From: Saksenaea vasiformis B4078
Taxonomy: Eukaryota > Mucoromycota > Mucoromycetes > Mucorales > Saksenaeaceae
Reading direction: 5' to 3'
DNA: 24,669 bases
Assembly: GCA_000697055.1 (NCBI GenBank)
Contig: JNDT01000797.1
Location: forward strand, 1-24,669
The notes beneath the pieces are model-generated. The model made no database searches and was not told the origin of the DNA. It saw only the letters and a program-made list of their open reading frames with translations. The position numbers and the translations under genes were made by a program. Shown here in pieces: positions 17,873-24,669 of the stretch (the stretch's first letter is position 1; each line of letters begins with the position of its first letter).

Positions 17873-19731
17873 TTATTGCCAAGAGATATAGCACATAAGG
17901 CTTTGTAGCGGATCATCCTTTTCCAATGTTGGAGATTGTGTAGGTGAAAAATATGAGTCCACGGATGACTGGCCGGGAATATCGAACGAGCCGCATGAAA
18001 TGGGTGGTGATGGCAGTGGATTCAACAGCGGGAAGGCATCCCAGAGTAGATCGTGTTCGAGTGATTGTGATGCAAGGGGAAGGTTATCCAACGATATATC
18101 AACTGTTCCATGGCATGCGCGCTTGGCTGACGGTAGTTGCTGCGACTGTTCCAAGTGAATTCCACATTCATTGAAGAAATCGTCCAAAAGGCATTCCATT
18201 GCAGATGCGCTTAATATCGTGCTATTGGATTGTTTAAGTACATGAATACTCTTGCTTAAATCCAATTGCGATTGCATATTCTGTGAAATGACGTTGTTCA
18301 GATGAATGGACGCAGCGAGCGTAAGAGACAATATAAAGGTAGCGTGCAAATATTTGTGCTGGTCATCATTGATCATCTGTTCGGCGATGTAGACAATCCT
18401 GTTGGCGGCTGTGATGTAGCTGCCGGATGGGGATAGTTCTTCTTCTTCGTGCGAGATAAAAGTTTGGACAGTGTAGTACAGAATATGATACGTCCTCGCA
18501 ACGACAGAAGGAACCTCTGTTTGTCCATACTGTAGATAGGATGGTAGGTTGATCAACCACTCTGTCAGGGAAGACCTGGACGGCGATTCCAAAATCTGCA
18601 TGAGCTTGATCATCTCCGAAAATGCATGAATTTGAAGGGCATATTCGACCGGGTCGGAAAACTTCAACTTGTGCTTGATATTGTCGATTGCATAAAGTTG
18701 ACTATCCTCTAACTTTGGCCACTGGCACCGATGCAATGACGGCAGTAAATGTTCACCAGCACAACTGGCAAACCATTGTTCAGTTACATAAGCAACCCAG
18801 AATGTTCGCCGTCGCAGTTCTGTGGGAACTATTCCCATAGCTAATTCAGGTTCTTTACCAAGGTTTAAGTCCCTGAGACATGTAACAAGTTGACGCCTTA
18901 AACTGAGCAGGTTCTTTTTATAACCTGCCAAGTAACAATACCAACAAAGGATTACAAGTGTCTACGACGAAATGAGTTTTGGAAGTCAAGTATCTTTACA
19001 CCTACTTGTACTGTTGATAAAGTGGCAGGAGCTTGTGTAGAAAGGATAGCTTGAGAAGCGTCAAAGAATGACTGCGCAGTTACTGATTCATTTGTGTAGC
19101 GACACCCAATAGCGAATACAGCATAACGCAGTGCAGGAGATATATCTTTCGGACAGGTTATCAATTGATGCAGAAAATGATGCCGCGGAAGGATGGGAAA
19201 AAACAGATTGAAATATGCAAAGAAATGATTTGACCAAATGATTGCACGATCAATAGATGGTTCATTTACACAGCTGCCCTAGAGAGAAACGGATAAGATC
19301 GGATCTTATCAGTATATATTTCTTCGATTTTCTTTTCAGTTATTTGAAACATACCGGCGCTTTTGTTGTATCGAGTGACCCTAGTATTAGGTTAAGGAAG
19401 GTATTTTTTGGTAGATTATTTATGGACGCTTTTTCTGCAAGGGTAACTATAGGAATTGAGTGAGTTGTGGATGTTAAAGAGAGTAAATTCCCTTACCATC
19501 GTTACTCTGTAAAATGGATTCTATTCGATGAACTCGGTTTTCAATAATTTCTACTGGGCCTTTGGGCGGACCACGTTTTTTAGGTGTACTTGGATAGGAG
19601 CAGTCTATGCCCATAGAGACACAACGAGAACAGGAAGGCCGTATACCATCACATTTGACTTTTTTCCTTCGGCATACAGTGCAGGCCAGAGTTACTTTTA
19701 CTCGTTTGTTCTGTAGCGTTTTCCTAGACAT
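17873..19731 (-). CDS. Zn(2)-Cys(6) fungal transcription factor with fungal-specific TF domain
   Basis: Four exons (19731-19497, 19446-19355, 19278-19006, 18961-17873) join in frame to 562 residues. The DNA-binding zinc cluster is at residues 17-44 with spacing C-x2-C-x6-C-x6-C-x2-C-x6-C (Cys17, 20, 27, 34, 37, 44), followed by the linker PKKRGPPKG and a helix ENRVHRIESIL. Exon 3 begins the fungal-specific domain (HFFAYFNLFFPILPRHHF). Exon 4 continues with ILCWYCYLAG and the middle-homology signature ELRRRTFWVAYVTEQW. The protein should act in the nucleus as a DNA-binding regulator; its targets are unknown. The introns are 50, 76 and 44 nt. The exon 2 acceptor has an in-frame alternative 12 nt downstream (TTGCAG). 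Intron 2 contains a palindromic double GATA motif. The C-terminus is Ser/Pro-rich, as in activation domains. Confidence 0.93.
19292..19310. promoter_or_regulatory. Palindromic double GATA motif in an intron
   Basis: GATAAGATCGGATCTTATC holds two inverted GATAAG (HGATAR-type) sites around a single central G. Fungal GATA factors, such as nitrogen and iron regulators, bind GATAAG and often need closely spaced pairs (family knowledge). It lies in intron 2 of the Zn-cluster gene (19279-19354). Function is inferred. Confidence 0.5.
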
Positions 19732-20370
19732 TTACTTTTTTTAAAGAAGGAAGAAGAAAAGTATAAAAAGGAGACAGAAAGTTTTAAATACAGAAATATC
19801 TCAAACAGCGTTGGACTTCATGCGATTGGTGACAATACTTCTTTGGGAAATACGGCGGTGTATCACGTATGGAAGTAACCAATCGGCGAATTCTATAGCA
19901 TCCGTTACGCCGAATTGGGATAAACGTCCATGATCGTCATTGCTGCAGGTCGAGAACAAACCCCCACCGAAAAAAGCAAAATCATAGAACCTATCATTCC
20001 GCTGTTTTTCCGTTCAAAACGTCGGTACTACTTCCGAAAAAATCATCAGTCAAATTTGTTACACATCCTGTTTCGTGGTCTAGAAAAAAATACACACGCT
20101 GTAACAAAACCTGGAAAATCATTAAACTTTTAGTATGTTTATGCATATAACTAAGTATCATCACGTCTTTCCTTCTCACACATACTTACATATATACACA
20201 TAACATCACGCTCACGGGGGCATTACCTTGAGGAACTCGGATATCATCCATCATAGTTATACAACCATTTGCTCCTGTGCCTGCAAGCAGGATACTCTAT
20301 ACAAATCGGGCAACATCAAAAACAAACGAAACCCCTGGTCAGACTAAGACTGATGCAAAATATCCCTATT
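19732..20370. other. Region upstream of the regulator; unresolved minus-strand coding potential
   Basis: This should hold the promoter of the Zn-cluster gene. On the minus strand a 70-codon frame ends with a stop at 19801-19803 and contains FGVTDAIEFADWLLPY. Just upstream, in the preceding frame, is a 38-codon stretch ending TGA near 20000 that reads on into the first by a +1 shift around an A-run. Upstream of both is an intron-like segment (GTAAGTATGT...TACTAAAAG...TTTTCCAG, about 20192-20112). It may be a small multi-exon gene that I cannot assemble, a frameshifted relic, or chance. I recognise no family. Confidence 0.3.
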
Positions 20371-21307
20371 TTATTGAATAAGAAGGCGTACTCTGTAAAC
20401 TTTTCTAACTGAATTAAAACAAACAATTGGATCTCCGTTCTGCAAAGTATTATAAGTAACGGTTTCACTTCCCAACCCCATGTACCTTTTCAGCTTTAAT
20501 AAGATCATCTACAGACAAAACACCCTCTTCGATTTGCCGTGAGTCAAGTAAATAATGTCGGAAAGTTCCAGCAAGTAACCCTAATCATCAAGTCAGTGAA
20601 TTTTTTTTTCTTTTTACAGCCTACATACCACAATGGACAGGTGGTGTTTTCCATATTGAACGATCATTTTCTGTCACTCGAATTGCAATGTTGGCAATAC
20701 TTGTTTCCGTAACTTGTTTTTGAGAATTCCACAAAACAACGTCAAAGGGTACTCCTGCTTCCGCATGCCAGCTGCACCCCATCTTTTCTCGCGCTGTTTC
20801 GAACAACTCACGTCGAGTGGTTTTGTGTAACAGAAATGGATCATCAGGACAAGGAATCGGCTCGCTATTGAGAACAACTTCCACAATAGAGCTATCCTCC
20901 GCATGAACTGCATCTTCTATCTGATCATAACCACCTTTCGTGCTTAATTCAGTATGCTCTATTTTCACTTTTCCTTGTGTATCTAGTAGTAAGCGCACCT
21001 TGGAGCACGTCAGCCCCGAATTATGCAAGGAAAGCACTCACCCTTAAAGTAGAAGAATTCTGGAAGGCCACATGTTGTTCAAGAGCTTCACGTACCTCAT
21101 CGGCCGTGGGTACATGTCGAAAGAGAGCATGATCAGCGGCATAGAAGTCCGCCGCTGAATTCAACAAACGTGAAATGTGGAAGTCCAACAGGTAGAAGCC
21201 TGCATGAACAACGTCTTCAGTATATAACCCTATACAATGAATAACTAACGGTGACCTTGTTGCGGTTCGTACAAAAGGGTTTCTAACAAACAGAATCTGT
21301 CTGACAT
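20371..21307 (-). CDS. Aminodeoxychorismate lyase-like class IV aminotransferase
   Basis: Five exons (21307-21250, 21199-21042, 20998-20629, 20580-20486, 20439-20371) give 249 residues. This is a fold-type IV PLP enzyme. Family features are RFCLLETLLYEP at the start, FYLLDFHISRLL (helix with DxHxxRL), the PLP-lysine region FLLHKTTRR (Lys131), WNSQKQVTETSIANI, TPPVHCGLLAGTFR and the end IVCFNSVRKVYRV. The likely reaction is 4-amino-4-deoxychorismate to p-aminobenzoate plus pyruvate in folate synthesis (Abz2/PabC role); a branched-chain or D-amino-acid aminotransferase role is less likely. The introns are 50, 43, 48 and 46 nt. The last one matters: unspliced, the protein would end at VHGVGK and lose the conserved FNSVR. 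The exon 1 donor could instead be 6 nt earlier (GTCACC), but GTTAGT is better. It is divergent from the cystinosin gene. Confidence 0.9.
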
Positions 21308-21481
21308 GGGCTGAAGAAAGTCACTCTGAATAGGTTCGTCGCATATGGCGAACTTTTCTTTTTCTGTCTCCGGTCCTCTCTCCACTGTGTTTCCTTCTTT
21401 TCTCTGTCACCCTTTTTCTCCTTCTCTTCCTATCTTCCCTCTTCTCTTCCTTAAAAACAATTTTTCCCGATTCCATTTGCC
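21308..21481. promoter_or_regulatory. Short bidirectional promoter region
   Basis: Only 174 bp separate the start codons of the divergent lyase-like (-) and cystinosin (+) genes. Most of it (21351-21455) is a C/T-rich tract on the + strand. No TATA box is visible on either strand. A shared promoter is inferred from the spacing. Confidence 0.6.
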
Positions 21482-22848
21482 ATGGCACCGTTTATATATA
21501 CCCAGGAACGTGATCCTGGCATCGTCTGGCAGACCATTTCAAGCATTATTGGCTGGGTAGAACAAAAAGACAATGATAACAACGGAACATAAGTCTGACA
21601 TGGAACGTATAGATCTATTTCATTTCATGGTCTGTGAGCTTTTATCCCCAGGCTATTCTCAACTATCAGCGTAAGAGGTGAGAAAATAACACAGCAGGCC
21701 GGGTATACCAGACTGATCATGGCATGCAAAGTGTACAAGGCCTGTCTATGGATTTCCTTTCCTACAATGTCCTCGGCTTCTTCTGTTACTCGGTAACCAT
21801 TACAATTCCATGTGATAACGATGGTTCCTGACGCCTTTCAACGCAGATATTCAATCTAGCCTTCTTTTTCAGCAAGGAGATACAGAATGAATGTAAGGCT
21901 CATGGGTAGAGAAAAAGGAAGGGAACACAGCATCGAACTCTTGATCATAGATAAACAGAGAAACCATTCGAGTGACAACCTTGTGCGCGCAAATGACGTT
22001 ATGTTTGCAGTACATGCTCTCGTCATATCATCATTTACTTTGTTTCAAACATTTCTTTACAAGGTACAATGATAAAGCAGTAAAAATTACTGCGATGACT
22101 AATCCGAGTATTTTTTTTTAGAAAGAAGACACCCAGCGGATATCACCTGCTGCAAGGATCACCATTGGCGCTGCTATTCTTGGGATAGTATTCGGAGTGT
22201 TTCTTGTCGATGTCGGCTACATAATGTGGATCGATGTCATGTATTATCTGAGCTACATTAAGCTCTGGGTGAGCTTTGTAAAATATCTGCCACAGGTAAC
22301 GTAACTGTTTCAGGAAAGTGGGGAGTATATATCATCGAGAGTTTTTGTTTTTCACTTAGGCCTGGCTCAATTTCAAGCGCAAATCAACCGTCGGTTGGAG
22401 TATACATAACATTCTTCTAGTAAGCTACTTCACCGAGAGATCAATGAGTTGACCGTTTTATAGGATTTTACTGGTGGAGTGTTATCTATTACACAACTTC
22501 TACTAGATGCTTACCTTAGTGGAGATTGGGACGGTGTCTCGGGGGTAAGGTTTAATAATCACATGGTAGGATATCGTCTAATCATGAGTTCATAGGATCC
22601 TGTGAAATTGTAAGTTGGCAAAACGTTGTGAAAAAACGAGCTGGGACTCATGACGAAATAGTGGTCTTGGTTTTGTTGCCATTGCGTTTGATTTGATCTT
22701 TATGGCACAGCACTATCTCTTGTATCCTGATCGAACAGATTTCTATTTAAATTCAGTGGAAGAAGAACGAAGAAGATTAATTGTAGAAGGCCGCGTGCCA
22801 AGGCATGATGTCCAGGAAGGCGAATCAGAGTATGGCTCCGGCGCGTAG
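21482..22848 (+). CDS. Cystinosin/ERS1-type lysosomal (vacuolar) cystine transporter
   Basis: Ten exons (21482-21556, 21613-21677, 21732-21792, 21847-21892, 21951-22063, 22122-22295, 22360-22419, 22464-22544, 22596-22609, 22663-22848) give about 291 residues. Cystinosins are seven-helix PQ-loop transporters exporting cystine with protons from lysosome or vacuole. Both PQ loops are present: SFYPQAILNYQRKSVQGLS and KYLPQAWLNFKRKSTVGWS. Further matches are NDVMFAVHALVISSFTLFQ, YYLSYIKLWVSFVKYLPQ, LLDFTGGVLSITQLLLDAY, the DPVKFGLG block built by a 14-nt micro-exon, and FDLIFMAQHYLLYPDR. The long glycosylated N-terminal luminal domain of animal cystinosin is missing, as in yeast Ers1 (260 aa). One caution: by row numbering exon 10 is one base short of a whole frame near 22679-22681, where homology needs GTT-GCC-ATT; this is either my count or a real deletion. 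AATAAA follows at 22858. Confidence 0.92.
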
Positions 22849-22857
22849 ACGGAAACC

Positions 22858-22863
22858 AATAAA
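22858..22863 (+). terminator. Polyadenylation signal-like AATAAA
   Basis: AATAAA lies 10 nt after the cystinosin stop codon and 28 nt before the next gene's ATG. If used, cleavage would occur inside or just before the start of the downstream hydrolase gene. Confidence 0.4.
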
Positions 22864-22890
22864 AATCATTGAATTTTTTTCTCTTTCCAT

Positions 22891-23994
22891 ATGTCATTTT
22901 TCTGGAACTTTCGTCGTTGGCTCATCACACTCGTTCTGCGCGTCGCCTTTTCCATACCGAAGCAGCAGCATGCCAGATGGCTCGTGCATGTGCTCGGTTC
23001 CTTGTTTTTCAAATGCAACAGCAGCTGGTTTCAGTCAGATGCGCGTGGCACTTGGATCGCGGAAGACATCGGCGGCGCCAAAAGAGAAGCGCTTGAGGAT
23101 CAGCTAACAACGAGCGATGTCGTGATTTTCTGGATCCCTGGTATAGTGCAACGTGTACATATCGTGAACCATGTCCCGTTCATACATATTCTAGGTGGCG
23201 GTTTCCGTTTTAACCTTTGCACGCTGTATTTCCGAGCATTCATCTCCTGGATTCGGGCCCTTCAAGCAGACAGAAATAAAAAATGCACCATGTTTGTCGC
23301 TAATTACAGTAAGCGTCATTATCTTTCTCTGCGTTCTCTGTTAATATTCGTTTAGAGCTTGCACCCGAACATTCGTTCCCTGCTGCTATTCAAGATATTA
23401 CATCTACTTACGAGTGGTTGGTAAACACAATGGGCATCCCACCGGCAAAAATCATATGGGGTAAGTACAAATCACAGTTGTGTCACCAGTTCTAAACATC
23501 ACATAAAAAAAGGTGGTGACGATGTCGGTGTAGCCATTGCACTTGATACCCTTCAAAGGTTGCAGTTACCGCGTCCTTCGAGTTTGATTTGTGCTTCTCC
23601 CTACATTGGTTTTGAGGCTGGCGGTGATTCTTGGAGGGAAAATGGAGGCAAAGATATCATCCGGGAAGCTGCTGTCACGCGCATGGAGAACAGCTACATT
23701 CCCGAGGAGGGAGAGCAGCCATTCAGATATATCGCTGGATCGGTGGATATGGGAGCATTTCTTCCTCGACGTATGATCATCTTTGCTGGTGGTAAGGAAG
23801 TGTTACTGGATGAGGCAGGATGGTTGGAAGCACGTGCACGTAATTCTGGCGTCCAGGTCACGATGGTGCAAGAGCCCAACGAGACACATCTGTGGCCGCT
23901 AGTTGGCTGGGCTACTATCGAAGATCAGCAGGTGGTGCAACGAACAATTGATCGGTGGGTGGCATTTGTCGCAGACATGCCTAAGACATCTTAG
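22891..23994 (+). CDS. Alpha/beta hydrolase-fold protein, probable pseudo-enzyme
   Basis: Four exons (22891-23140, 23195-23308, 23356-23460, 23513-23994; introns 54, 47 and 52 nt) give 316 residues. The body matches the hormone-sensitive-lipase-like hydrolases (alpha/beta hydrolase fold-3): an oxyanion-loop block GGGFR at 84-88, NYKLAPEHSFPAAIQD, TYEWLVNTMGIPPAKIIWGG, SPYIGFEAGG, FAGGKEVLLDEAGWL and THLWPLVGW. The acid (Asp256) and histidine (His282) of the triad are present. However, the nucleophile elbow, normally GDSAGG, reads GGDDVGVAIA, so Asp160 or a deletion replaces the serine, and the usual HGGGF oxyanion block is PGGGF (Pro83). The splice sites around both are good, so this is not an obvious splicing error. 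The N-terminus (FFWNFRRWLITLVLRVAF) is amphipathic and may bind membrane. Whether it hydrolyses esters is doubtful. It starts 42 bp after the cystinosin stop. Confidence 0.88.
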
Positions 23995-24669
23995 TTTCAT
24001 AAAAAAAACACGACTGCGAGTTGCCAGAGTCGGCTGCCGCCTCCTCTTATTATAAAAATCTAGAAAAGGACCTCTTACTAAGGAAATGTCTTTTTTAACT
24101 GAGAGCTTTGACTGGACTAAAAAGCGCATTATGGACTAAGAGGCCCAAACTGCAATGACCATACCAGCCCTGCTTTCTGTTATTGTTCTGTTTCTTTTTT
24201 TTTCTCCGTGTATGGAGGATGGTCATGTCTCATTGGTACACCCGAAAGTTTAATGAATGCTGTGTGTTCGGACATCACACGTCATCCCTTTCAAGCGAAC
24301 CCTTCTAAATAAAATGAGTGCGTCCTCTTTAGAAACGTTTGTACTATCGTACAGCAGCGATCATTTCGATCAACCGTATTTCTTATAATATCGGCGGCCG
24401 CTCGGACGTTGCATATTTATTCATCATCTTTCGATTCGGAAAACAATTTCATATCTACAAAACTTCTGGACATCCGCCATCGTATTGAACGTAGACTCTT
24501 GCTTCCTGCTACTATTGATACTGCTGTCCGTGCCCTTTTTTTTCTGTCAGCAAAAGCCTTACATCCTCATGGTTGTTGAGAAAAAAAAAGATATCAAAGT
24601 TTCGAGATGAACTAATGGTAATCTAGCGTGGTGGAGTTTCGGAATCCTTTACGGCTCCCAAGAAGCAAA
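23995..24669. other. Right-edge region, no confident gene
   Basis: The 3' untranslated region of the hydrolase gene should start here. An ATG at 24314 opens a 24-codon frame (MSASSLETFVLSYSSD...), and all three + frames are unus­ually open from 24390 to 24540, so a gene with its 5' end here and most of its length beyond the window is possible but not shown. A C/T-rich run lies at 24183-24210. Confidence 0.4.

Noticed and set aside
19801..20025. Ornithine decarboxylase antizyme with programmed +1 frameshift
   Set aside because: The +1 arrangement prompted the idea, but neither frame resembles antizyme.
22805..23107. 100-codon + frame overlapping cystinosin and hydrolase
   Set aside because: It is an out-of-frame shadow of two well-supported coding sequences.
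1..24669. tRNA genes, rRNA or CRISPR arrays
   Set aside because: I saw no T-loop-like GGTTCGANNCC with a matching acceptor stem, no rRNA-like block and no regularly spaced direct repeats.

Overview
The window looks like nuclear DNA from a filamentous fungus, most likely an early-diverging (Mucoromycota, Mucorales-like) species. The evidence is many short GT-AG introns (about 43-115 nt), AT-rich spacers with long A and T runs, a Zn2Cys6 fungal transcription factor, and proteins whose best family matches are fungal (Vps68, a fungal-style short cystinosin, a fungal class IV aminotransferase). The species assignment is inference. There is no sign of operons, CRISPR arrays, rRNA or a confident tRNA.

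Layout. Positions 1-839: no confident gene, one perfect hairpin. 840-1619 (-): GNAT acetyltransferase. 2170-3180 (+): intronless protein with an acidic tract and a Trp-rich helical C-terminus. 3181-3514: CA-rich microsatellite. 3515-4087 (-): proline-rich, basic nuclear-type protein with one intron. 4088-8027: gene-poor, holding the first copy of an unrecognised dispersed repeat. 8028-8462 (-): small acidic orphan. 8463-12402: about 4 kb with no supportable gene. 12403-13233 (-): complete six-exon Vps68/TMEM50 gene. 13234-14458: repeat copy 3. 14459-15440 (-): ribosomal protein eL8 (L7a/Rpl8), three exons. 15441-17872: a tandem repeat and repeat copy 2. 17873-19731 (-): four-exon Zn2Cys6 regulator. 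20371-21307 (-): five-exon aminodeoxychorismate lyase-like gene. 21482-22848 (+): ten-exon cystinosin/ERS1-type transporter. 22891-23994 (+): four-exon alpha/beta hydrolase whose nucleophile-elbow serine is absent. 23995-24669: nothing firm.

The right-hand third (17.9-24.0 kb) is gene-dense: the lyase-like gene and the cystinosin gene diverge from a 174-bp shared promoter, and cystinosin and the hydrolase are separated by only 42 bp. The left and middle are gene-poor and carry decayed repeats. Vps68 (endosome) and cystinosin (vacuole/lysosome) both act in the endolysosomal system, but nothing indicates that the genes form a pathway. I did not find a clear new multi-gene system. The strongest leads are the apparent pseudo-hydrolase, a dispersed repeat present in three diverged copies, and a palindromic double GATA site inside an intron of the Zn-cluster regulator.
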